Assembly (NCBI GenBank): GCA_020048595.1
Contig: JAIFMH010000230.1
Span: 1-5,161 of the forward strand
Direction of reading: 5' to 3'
Length of the DNA stretch: 5,161 nt
Source: Bacteroidota bacterium
GTDB lineage: Bacteria > Bacteroidota > Bacteroidia > Bacteroidales > UBA4417
The notes beneath the pieces are model-generated. The model made no database searches and was not told the DNA's origin. It saw only the letters and a program-made list of their open reading frames with translations. The position numbers were made by a program, and so were the translations under genes. This document shows, piece by piece, positions 1 to 5,161 of the stretch. How positions within the stretch are numbered: position 1 is the first letter of the stretch; each line of letters opens with the position of its first letter.

Positions 1-624
1 TCCCATATTTGCATAAGCATCAAGTACATACGGAGTCATTGCGGATTCCGATCCTCCAGCCAGAATTACATCTGCAAGGCCTCCACGCAAAAGTCCAAGT
101 GCAATTCCAATTGAATGTGTACCTGTTGTACAAGCTGCCGAAACACCAAGGTTTGGCCCATGAATTCCAAGAACCATTGCCGCATTACAAACCGGCATAT
201 TTGCTATAACTCGTGGCACAGTCAAAGGATTAACAGAACCAGGTCCCATTTTCAGAAAACGGATATGCTGATCTTCCAGATTGGTCATATCACCGGCAGC
301 CGATCCGATTACGCATCCGATCCTGTCCCGGTCTTCGTTATCCAGATTCAACCCGGCATCTTTCACTGCTTCAATTGCTGCACTTGTAGCAAGCTGAGAT
401 ACACGTGCCATTTTGCGCGATTCTTTGCGATCGAAATAATTTTCGGGATTATAGCTTAGAACCTCGGAGCCAACCTGGCTTTTATGACCGAACGGATCGA
501 AAGCCTGTATCCGTTTAATTCCTGATTTTCCGGCTACCAACGAATTCCAGAAATCATTCCGGTTACAACCTATTGAAGTAAATACTCCTATACCAGTTAC
601 TACAACTGCTTTATTTTTATCCAT
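1..624 (-). CDS. FabF-type beta-ketoacyl-ACP synthase, N-terminal part (runs off the left edge)
   Basis: This is the N-terminal 208 residues of a condensing enzyme of the thiolase fold that elongates acyl chains on acyl carrier protein by decarboxylative condensation with malonyl-ACP in the cytoplasm. The protein opens with VVVTGIGVFTSIG (residues 8-20), as KAS II enzymes do. It continues through YFDRKESRKMARVSQ (63-77), which matches the FabF segment around its DRKEARRMDRF motif. The nucleophile is Cys165, in SAACTTGTHSIG (162-173), followed by the glycine-rich ILAGGSESAMTP (187-198). The two catalytic histidines and the rest of the C-terminal half lie outside the window. The start ATG at 624-622 fits the family N-terminus exactly. 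A promoter match lies 42-72 bases upstream, so it is probably transcribed separately from the helicase. The family is certain. Whether it is the housekeeping FabF or a paralogue for a flexirubin-, aryl-polyene- or polyketide-type pathway cannot be decided here. Confidence 0.92.
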   Translation of the reverse strand, partial: MDKNKAVVVTGIGVFTSIGCNRNDFWNSLVAGKSGIKRIQAFDPFGHKSQVGSEVLSYNPENYFDRKESRKMARVSQLATSAAIEAVKDAGLNLDNEDRDRIGCVIGSAAGDMTNLEDQHIRFLKMGPGSVNPLTVPRVIANMPVCNAAMVLGIHGPNLGVSAACTTGTHSIGIALGLLRGGLADVILAGGSESAMTPYVLDAYANMG

Positions 625-665
625 AATAGTATGGGGCCTTAATAATATAATGAAAACTTCAGGGA

Positions 666-696
666 TAAAAGTACTAAAGTTGGACAACCTGGCAAA
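666..696 (-). promoter_or_regulatory. Putative Bacteroidota-type promoter of the synthase gene
   Basis: Read on the minus strand, TTTG (complement of 693-696) is followed after 19 bases by TACTTTTA (complement of 666-673). The Bacteroidota consensus is TTTG, about 19 bases, TAnnTTTG, so the -7 element differs only in its last base. Transcription would begin near 659, giving a leader of about 35 bases. No strong ribosome binding site is visible; an AAGG lies about 14 bases before the ATG. This is a pattern match only. Confidence 0.45.
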
Positions 697-703
697 GCGT
701 TAC

Positions 704-729
704 CAACCTGATTTGAAAAATTAAGGTTG
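704..729 (-). terminator. Weak hairpin downstream of the helicase, possible terminator
   Basis: CAACCT at 704-709 and AGGTTG at 724-729 form a perfect 6-bp stem with a 14-base loop, about 70 bases past the helicase stop and just upstream of the synthase promoter. There is no U-tract after it on the minus strand, so intrinsic termination is doubtful. The rest of the 174-bp gap shows nothing else I can interpret. Confidence 0.2.
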
Positions 730-798
730 AGAAGTTTCAGTCAAAGCCAAAGAATACTATAATAAGACTAGATTAATAAGATCACAAAATGAGTTTTC

Positions 799-2157
799 CT
801 ACTTTCTTTTTTTATCCTGTCCCTTAAATGTTTTATCGCCTTTAGTCTTAGGCTTTTTATATTTTAATGCTAATTCCCGTTTGTAAGATCCGCCTTTGTT
901 TGTTTTTTTATTCTTGTCCTTTTTTTCGTGAAAACCCGGAGCAAGAACGATTTTCTTCTCATTTCGGAAGGGATTTTTTGTATCGCCGGCTAATGCGCGT
1001 TCTTCGGGTGTTTTCTGATTCGAAATACCTACCTCATCAGGGAAATCGACTAAAGGAATTGAGTACGACATCAATGCTTCAATGCGGTCTTTGGCTTCTT
1101 CTTCTCTTTCAGTATAAAATAATATTGATTTTCCCTGCTGTTCGGCCCTGCCGGTTCTGCCGATCCGGTGAATATAGTTTTCAGGAAATTGTGGTGTATC
1201 AAAATTTATTACATGGGTAATCTTATCCAGATCGAGACCGCGGGCCATAATATCAGTTGTTACCAATATCCTGTTTTTACCGCTATCGAATTCTTCAATG
1301 GATTTGAACCTGTAATTCTGGGTTTTATTTGAATGTATGATCCCGGTTTCGGAGGCATGTTTTTCCTGTAAAGCTAAAAAAACTCTGTCGGCATTGTTTT
1401 TATTGGATACAAAAACCAAAACTTTACTAAACTCTTTCCTGTCGGAAACCAGGTGTGACAGCAGATTTATTTTTGTATAAAAATTGGGCACATCATAACA
1501 TTGCTGCGAAATATTGTCCAGAGGAGTGCCACTTAATGCTATTGAAATCTTTGCTGGTGTTACAAAATCATCGTCGATCAGGGCAGCTACTTCCTCTGTC
1601 ATGGTTGCCGAGAACATGATATTCTGTCGGCGTGCAGGCAGCAGTTCAAAGATATTGGTCAACTGAAAACGGAAACCCAGATCGAGCATTACATCCACTT
1701 CGTCAATAACAAGTTTATTGACACCTTTAAGGACTATGGCTCCACATAAGGCGAGATCATATAAGCGACCAGGTGTGGCTACCAATATATCCATGCCCTG
1801 TGCAACGCGTTGTTTTTGTGTATTGATATTAACACCTCCGTATACGCCCATCACCCTGAAGTTGGTATATTTAGCAAAGCTTTGAGCCATTTCAACTACT
1901 TGAATAACCAATTCCCGTGTAGGAACCAATACTAACACTCTAGGATTAAGCTGTTTCGAAAACTTTAAATCCTGAAGGATCGGAAGCATATACGCCAGGG
2001 TTTTTCCTGTGCCGGTTTGAGCAATCCCAACAACATCTTTTCCTGATAATATGACAGGGAAAGCTTCTGCCTGAATCGGTGTAGGAGTGTCAAATCCCAG
2101 GTCAGCAACGGCATTCTGTAATAGCCTCGAAAGGTTTAGGTTTTCAAATGAACTCAT
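799..2157 (-). CDS. DEAD-box ATP-dependent RNA helicase, RhlE-like, with DEVD in motif II
   Basis: This is a complete 452-residue cytoplasmic helicase that would unwind short RNA duplexes using ATP, in ribosome assembly or RNA turnover. All core motifs appear in order: the Q motif (about 4-29, ending PTPIQ), motif I AQTGTGKT (46-53), Ia PTREL (79-83), GG (107-108), Ib TPGR (128-131), motif II DEVD (152-155), III SAT (183-185), IV VLVFVSNK (246-253), V TTDIMARGLDL (300-310) and VI HRIGRTGR (330-337). Residues from about 399 to the end form a Lys/Arg-rich disordered tail, typical of RhlE/CsdA-like proteins and likely to add RNA affinity. The odd point is DEVD in place of DEAD; the two acidic residues needed for Mg-ATP hydrolysis are kept, so the enzyme should be active. 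The start at 2157 places the Q-motif phenylalanine at residue 4, the usual spacing. The leader is long and repeat-rich. I do not assign a symbol because RhlE paralogues are numerous in this phylum. Confidence 0.95.
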   Translation of the reverse strand: MSSFENLNLSRLLQNAVADLGFDTPTPIQAEAFPVILSGKDVVGIAQTGTGKTLAYMLPILQDLKFSKQLNPRVLVLVPTRELVIQVVEMAQSFAKYTNFRVMGVYGGVNINTQKQRVAQGMDILVATPGRLYDLALCGAIVLKGVNKLVIDEVDVMLDLGFRFQLTNIFELLPARRQNIMFSATMTEEVAALIDDDFVTPAKISIALSGTPLDNISQQCYDVPNFYTKINLLSHLVSDRKEFSKVLVFVSNKNNADRVFLALQEKHASETGIIHSNKTQNYRFKSIEEFDSGKNRILVTTDIMARGLDLDKITHVINFDTPQFPENYIHRIGRTGRAEQQGKSILFYTEREEEAKDRIEALMSYSIPLVDFPDEVGISNQKTPEERALAGDTKNPFRNEKKIVLAPGFHEKKDKNKKTNKGGSYKRELALKYKKPKTKGDKTFKGQDKKRK

Positions 2158-2285
2158 TAAATGGAAAGGTTAATGGAAAATAGTTAATGGAAAATAGTTA
2201 AAAGAAAATTGTGGGTAAATAGATAATGCTAGAAAAGTAAAAATTACTAATTGCCTATTTTCTATTTTCCATTAACTATTAACTT
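2158..2285. repeat. Cluster of direct and inverted short repeats in the helicase leader
   Basis: The 14-mer TAATGGAAAATAGT occurs twice in tandem (2171-2184 and 2185-2198), with degenerate copies on both sides (2158-2170 and 2199-2212). A second block holds tandem heptamers: CTATTTT twice (2255-2268) and ATTAACT twice (2271-2284). The two blocks are related by inversion: the 19 bases 2179-2197 are the exact reverse complement of 2262-2280, with 64 bases between. In RNA this can fold into a long stem-loop. It begins next to the helicase start codon and lies inside the predicted leader. Similar TTAATGG-rich strings are, from memory, common in Bacteroidota intergenic DNA. Function is unknown. 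Confidence 0.85.
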
Positions 2286-2297
2286 CAAACGAAGCAG

Positions 2298-2305
2298 CAA
2301 AGGTA
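2298..2305 (-). promoter_or_regulatory. Putative -7 promoter element of the helicase gene
   Basis: On the minus strand this reads TACCTTTG, a perfect match to the Bacteroidota -7 consensus TAnnTTTG. No clear TTTG lies 19 bases upstream; the bases there read GTGT, so the -33 element is weak or absent. Initiation near 2291 would give a leader of about 133 bases that carries both arms of the inverted repeat. Confidence 0.45.
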
Positions 2306-2384
2306 CCGCTTTCCAGCCAAGTAAACACTATAACGTTCATATTAACATTTACTTATCAAAAATGAAAGGAAATGAGATCGTTAG

Positions 2385-3029
2385 TTAACCTATGTTTGAG
2401 ACTAACTTCTCTTTCAACAGATTGAGTTTATCAAACCGGAACTTCTTCTTTGCATCGCTAAGTATCCAGTAGATTACGCCGCTTATTAAAGCTGCAAAAA
2501 AGCACCATACTGAAGTTAAATATTGCGTAAAAAATATGGCAGTAACCAGGCATGAAAAAAACATAAGGATACCCATCATATGTGTTCGTTCAATACTTGA
2601 AATAAAGAGAGGCGTTAGCGTGGCAACGAGATAAACAATAAAAACAGGAATAGCTATCAATTTAGGAAAATCGGAATTGTACATAATATGATAACCCATT
2701 ATCTGCGGCGTAACATTAAGAAACAATAAACAGCAGGAATAGTAGATTGAAACAGATAAACCGGCGAGTAAAAGGAGCCGCATAATTTTCCTTTTGTGTG
2801 CATTACTTTCCATCAACAGTATTGATAAAGGGATCAATGTCGGCCATAGCACATCTGCCATTATTAAAAACAAATAGGTAGCAATTTTCTGGATACCGGC
2901 ATAGTCCGGAACTGGTATTGTTAACCATAAAATGCCTTCGGTAAACTGTTGTAAACCAAAAAACAGAGGTATACTTGCAAACAGGAGTTGTGAGGGTTTA
3001 TGAACCTTGGTTACTACAGCAATTTGCTT
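2385..3029 (-). pseudogene. DUF6629-like multi-pass membrane protein, 5'-truncated
   Basis: The open frame spans 214 codons, from just after a stop at 3030-3032 to TAA at 2385-2387, but it has no ATG before 2861-2859 (the Met of MADVLWP); a TTG at 2873 is the only other plausible start. Homology-like sequence runs upstream of both: KPSQLLFASIPLFFGLQQ (frame residues 11-28), then TEGILWLTIP (30-39) and YLFLIMADVLWP (52-63). About six hydrophobic segments are visible (roughly 15-36, 50-72, 82-104, 121-143, 150-168, 172-192), ending in a basic tail. I recognise this as resembling DUF6629, a family of unknown function whose members start with a conserved MCFSA-type segment and a first membrane helix. 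About 20 residues of that N-terminus are missing, and none of the three minus-strand frames just upstream encodes them. It is most likely a pseudogene. A shortened protein of 158 or 162 residues from 2861 or 2873 is the alternative. The family call is from memory. Confidence 0.62.
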
Positions 3030-3084
3030 TTAGTAATCAGAATATCTAAAATCCCAATCATTTGGGAAATTGTACGTAAGTTAC

Positions 3085-3099
3085 ATCCATTTAATGGAT
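3085..3099. repeat. 15-bp perfect palindrome upstream of the fibrinogen-like gene
   Basis: ATCCATT (3085-3091) and AATGGAT (3093-3099) are exact reverse complements around a single T. The palindrome lies 38 bases before the -33 element of the predicted promoter at 3137-3167, so it could be an operator. Equally, it may be part of the foreign-looking sequence at the breakpoint of the truncated membrane gene. The remaining bases of 3030-3136 hold no gene I can support. Confidence 0.35.
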
Positions 3100-3136
3100 T
3101 TAAAGTTTTAATATGCAATTATCCTATTGTAATTCT

Positions 3137-3167
3137 ATTGATTTGGTTAATAATCACCTTACCTTTG
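3137..3167 (+). promoter_or_regulatory. Putative Bacteroidota-type promoter of the fibrinogen-like gene
   Basis: ATTG (3137-3140) is followed after exactly 19 bases by TACCTTTG (3160-3167), a perfect -7 TAnnTTTG element. This is the best promoter match in the window. The start site would fall near 3173, leaving a leader of about 86 bases before the ATG at 3260. Its -7 octamer is identical to the one before the helicase. Confidence 0.6.
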
Positions 3168-3259
3168 GAATTAAGTTTTATTTATTGTTTCCGGATTGTC
3201 CTCAATTCTTTTTAGTTTACCTTAAAAGCAGATTTTTCTTTTCAGCAAACTGATTCCGT

Positions 3260-4294
3260 ATGAAAGCAAAACAAAGATTTACTCTGAATGGATTTGCACC
3301 ATTAATATTAACAGGTTTTATCCTCTGTCAATGCCATTATTCTGAACTCATGGCACAAACATTGCGAAATTGCAGTGAAATCCATTTTGTAAACCCTTCA
3401 GCTCCAAGTGGAGTATACGTTATTGATCCGGATGGAAACGGACCATTACCTTCAATGGACTGCCAATGTGATATGACAACAGATGGAGGTGGATGGACGC
3501 TGGTTTTGAATTACAATCATCTTGAAAATTCGGATCCTGCATTAAAAATCTTTACAGTGAGCCTGCCATTACAAGGACAAACAACAGTTGGAAATGATGA
3601 AAGTACAACCAGCTTTTGGGGGCACGCAGATACGGCTTTGATGAAAGCACTTTATTTTGATGAAGTTCGTTTTTATGGAATTACATCTGGTCATAACCGG
3701 GTAATGGATTTCAAAACTTCACATACCGGAACAATCTCTTACTTTAAAACTGGTTTCGGATCAACAGAAGGAATACGTACAAACTTTACACCCATGGGTG
3801 CTCATACCACGTTATTGCCAGCTGCAATTAACATGACAGTAACAGATAGGGGAAATTATGCCATGACGGACTACCCTTTGTGGACAGGATCAACCTATCA
3901 TTGGTATCTTGGTGGTAATGACCCGGCATGCTCGCGGCGTTGGGAAGTAGATGATTATCCGTGCAATACACCTTCAACCTTTCACCAGATATGGGTGAGG
4001 CAAAACAATTCGTTAGGATTAAATAATGTTCGCAAAAATAGTGTAGAAATAAAATTATCTCCGAATCCATTCAATGAAATTACAGAATTGACCATTACGA
4101 ATATTACACCTGAAAAATTTGGCAAAACTAAGATCCTGATTTTCAATTCACTTGGCGCCAGGGTTTATCCGGAAGTAATCCAAAATGCCGGTTCATTTAC
4201 GATCCTGAAAGGATCACTGAAAAAAGGAGTTTATATTTGTCAGTTGGTGAATGGGGCCGGAACACTTTCGACTACAAAAATGGTTATTAAATAA
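3260..4294 (+). CDS. Secreted fibrinogen-C-like domain protein with type IX secretion sorting domain
   Basis: This 344-residue protein has three parts. Residues 1 to about 32 are a signal peptide: basic start, hydrophobic core APLILTGFILC, likely cut after LMA. The cysteine there lacks a proper lipobox. Residues about 38-247 resemble the fibrinogen C-terminal domain: SGVYVIDPDGNG (50-61), then CDMTTDGGGWTLV (70-82), the family hallmark. Cys38 and Cys70 would form the first disulfide, and Cys224 and Cys235 sit where the family's second disulfide falls. The classic calcium-loop and GWWY motifs are not evident, so ligand binding is uncertain. Residues about 262-344 are a type A sorting domain: LSPNP (266-270), ILIFNSLGARVY (292-303), GVYICQLVNG (323-332) and a lysine C-terminus. 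It should cross the outer membrane through the type IX system and be released or anchored. Animal and some bacterial relatives bind glycans or acetylated groups; a carbohydrate-binding or adhesion role is inference. It stands alone behind its own promoter. Confidence 0.88.
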   Translation: MKAKQRFTLNGFAPLILTGFILCQCHYSELMAQTLRNCSEIHFVNPSAPSGVYVIDPDGNGPLPSMDCQCDMTTDGGGWTLVLNYNHLENSDPALKIFTVSLPLQGQTTVGNDESTTSFWGHADTALMKALYFDEVRFYGITSGHNRVMDFKTSHTGTISYFKTGFGSTEGIRTNFTPMGAHTTLLPAAINMTVTDRGNYAMTDYPLWTGSTYHWYLGGNDPACSRRWEVDDYPCNTPSTFHQIWVRQNNSLGLNNVRKNSVEIKLSPNPFNEITELTITNITPEKFGKTKILIFNSLGARVYPEVIQNAGSFTILKGSLKKGVYICQLVNGAGTLSTTKMVIK

Positions 4295-4298
4295 ATCA

Positions 4299-4570
4299 GT
4301 TGGCAACAAGTGTAAAAAGACAGCCGGACAGATAGAAACGATAGTGATAAATTGAAAATAGAAAGGATTTAGCTTTTTGACAGGACAGTGCAAATTTGAT
4401 GGAACCAGAAGGAAGTGGAGCTCGGCGGAGCCAAATTTATTTTGTTTTTTTCTTCCCCCCGCAAAAGAAGAAACCCAATCCACATTGCACACATTGCCAA
4501 AGCCCCACGAGCCAACGCTAAAACCATAGCTTTGCCAAAGAGTGCAATTTTGCATGCACATGCACAACAA
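4299..4570. repeat. Non-coding repeat-like intergenic block with imperfect inverted repeat
   Basis: This stretch has no credible gene. It differs from its AT-rich surroundings: it holds G/C-rich patches (around 4418-4434), a six-C run (4455-4460) and a 20-bp inverted repeat with three mismatches (4484-4503 against 4529-4548, 25 bases apart). GTTGGC at 4299-4304 and GCCAAC at 4511-4516 are inverted relative to each other and could mark ends. The minus strand is open from 4570 to 4214, but that frame overlaps the sorting domain of the upstream gene and reads as low-complexity, cysteine-rich sequence unlike a real protein. From memory, very similar strings recur between genes in Bacteroidota genomes, which suggests a dispersed element. 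It may also hold the terminator of the upstream gene, though no clear hairpin with a U-tract follows 4294. Confidence 0.5.
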
Positions 4571-4587
4571 AACTGAAACTTAATCTG

Positions 4588-4595
4588 TATTTTTG
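4588..4595 (+). promoter_or_regulatory. Putative -7 promoter element just before the histidine kinase start
   Basis: TATTTTTG is a perfect TAnnTTTG match only six bases before the ATG at 4602. No TTTG is present 19 bases upstream; ACAA is found there. If used, transcription would start at or next to the ATG, giving a leaderless or nearly leaderless message. Chance occurrence in AT-rich sequence is possible. Confidence 0.35.
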
Positions 4596-4601
4596 AAATG
4601 T

Positions 4602-5161
4602 ATGAAATATAGTCTAAAAAATATTAAAAACTGGAAGTTAGCAATACTATTCTCGGCAATATTTTCGCTATTTGGTGTTATTACCAATAATACCCCTCAA
4701 TCAGATTTTGACATATTATTGATTTTGCCAGGTTGGCTCTTAACATTTTGCTTTCTTTTAATTGCGTGGTGCCTAAATTCAATAATTACAAATCGATTTT
4801 TTTTCAACTATAAGAAACGGAATCTGATTAGCAAAATCCTTATTATTTTTCTTTCAAATAGTTTTTTATTGATACTCTTTATTATAATAAGTGAATTTAT
4901 TTCCAAAACCTTCCATATTGATAGAGAATACAATTACATTTACTTGATAATCAGAGGAAGTGTTAGTATTGCAATAATATATCTTATTCAATATACATTG
5001 AACCTTAATGCAAGAAATCAGTCTGTTCTATTGCAAAATCAGATGCTGAAAACTGAAAATATCCGTGCGGAATTTGAGATTCTCAAGCAGCAAATCAGCC
5101 CGCATTTTTTATTTAATTCCCTTTCTTCACTGCGTTCAATGATACGCACATCCAATAAAAA
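4602..5161 (+). CDS. LytS/YehU-type sensor histidine kinase, N-terminal part (runs off the right edge)
   Basis: The visible 186 residues are the membrane sensor half and the phospho-acceptor region of a histidine kinase of the His_kinase (LytS/YehU) family, which usually signals to a LytTR-type response regulator. Four hydrophobic segments are visible (about 13-28, 37-58, 76-98, 111-131), then a likely coiled coil (about 139-163), then LKQQISPHFLFNSLSSLRSM (161-180). The motif QQISPHFLFN marks the family, and His168 is the predicted autophosphorylation site. The ATP-binding domain is beyond the window. ATG at 4602 is the only in-frame ATG after the stop at 4581-4583; an ATG at 4598 is in another frame and stops after four codons. 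By eye the gene is more AT-rich than the helicase, with many ATA and ATT codons, as expected for its membrane part. A LytTR regulator immediately downstream is expected but not visible. Confidence 0.93.
   Translation, partial: MKYSLKNIKNWKLAILFSAIFSLFGVITNNTPQSDFDILLILPGWLLTFCFLLIAWCLNSIITNRFFFNYKKRNLISKILIIFLSNSFLLILFIIISEFISKTFHIDREYNYIYLIIRGSVSIAIIYLIQYTLNLNARNQSVLLQNQMLKTENIRAEFEILKQQISPHFLFNSLSSLRSMIRTSNK

Noticed and set aside
9..459. Two plus-strand open frames of 66 and 114 codons
   Set aside because: Both lie entirely antisense to the clearly recognised condensing enzyme and have no family resemblance.
685..710. Direct repeat CAACCTG (685-691 and 704-710) and nearby GTTGG/CCAAC inversion
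   Set aside because: The units are only 5-7 bases long and overlap the predicted promoter; chance is a sufficient explanation.
867..1220. 117-codon plus-strand open frame
   Set aside because: It lies antisense to the helicase C-terminal half, and its composition mirrors the complementary strand of the lysine-rich tail.
2158..2285. Short regular repeats considered as a CRISPR array
   Set aside because: The units are 7-14 bases, directly abutting, with no unique spacers and no cas genes nearby.
3000..3215. 71-codon hydrophobic open frame on the plus strand
   Set aside because: It overlaps the 5' end of the truncated membrane gene and the best promoter in the window, and its isoleucine/leucine-rich content is what AT-rich DNA gives by chance.
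3828..4070. 80-codon minus-strand open frame
   Set aside because: It lies antisense within the fibrinogen-like coding sequence, with no domain features and no supporting context.
4449..4473. TTTCTTC/GAAGAAA hairpin as a terminator
   Set aside because: The stem is 7 bp and nearly all A-T, and it lies more than 150 bases after the upstream stop; stability would be poor.
4214..4570. 118-codon open frame on the minus strand
   Set aside because: It overlaps the sorting domain of the well-supported plus-strand gene, is cysteine- and phenylalanine-rich without domain character, and is better explained as chance translation of a repeat-like non-coding block.

Overview
The window looks like a chromosomal segment from a member of the Bacteroidota, possibly Cytophagales or Sphingobacteriales-like; the order is a guess. 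Four things point there: a secreted protein with a C-terminal type IX secretion (Por) sorting domain, which is essentially confined to this phylum; several AT-rich upstream regions with the Bacteroidota promoter form (TTTG or TTG, about 19 bases, then TAnnTTTG); no convincing Shine-Dalgarno sequences before the starts; and a moderately AT-rich composition.

Layout. Positions 1-624 (minus) hold the first 208 codons of a FabF-type beta-ketoacyl-ACP synthase, running off the left edge. Positions 799-2157 (minus) hold a complete DEAD-box RNA helicase of RhlE-like architecture whose motif II reads DEVD. Its leader contains a cluster of short direct and inverted repeats (2158-2285). Positions 2385-3029 (minus) hold a polytopic membrane protein that I recognise as DUF6629-like. 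Its reading frame continues well upstream of any usable ATG and then hits a stop, so it appears to have lost its conserved N-terminus. On the plus strand, 3260-4294 encodes a secreted protein with a signal peptide, a fibrinogen-C-like domain and a type IX sorting domain, preceded by a good promoter match. Positions 4299-4570 are a non-coding, repeat-like block with an imperfect 20-bp inverted repeat. Positions 4602-5161 (plus) are the start of a LytS/YehU-type sensor histidine kinase cut by the right edge at its phospho-accepting histidine region.

These genes do not form one pathway. The synthase and helicase are co-directional, but the synthase has its own probable promoter. The truncated membrane gene and the fibrinogen-like gene diverge. 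I see no CRISPR array, tRNA, rRNA, phage or complete transposon. The parts most worth a second look are the fibrinogen-like type IX cargo, the decapitated membrane gene with unexplained sequence at its breakpoint, and the two repeat-rich intergenic blocks.
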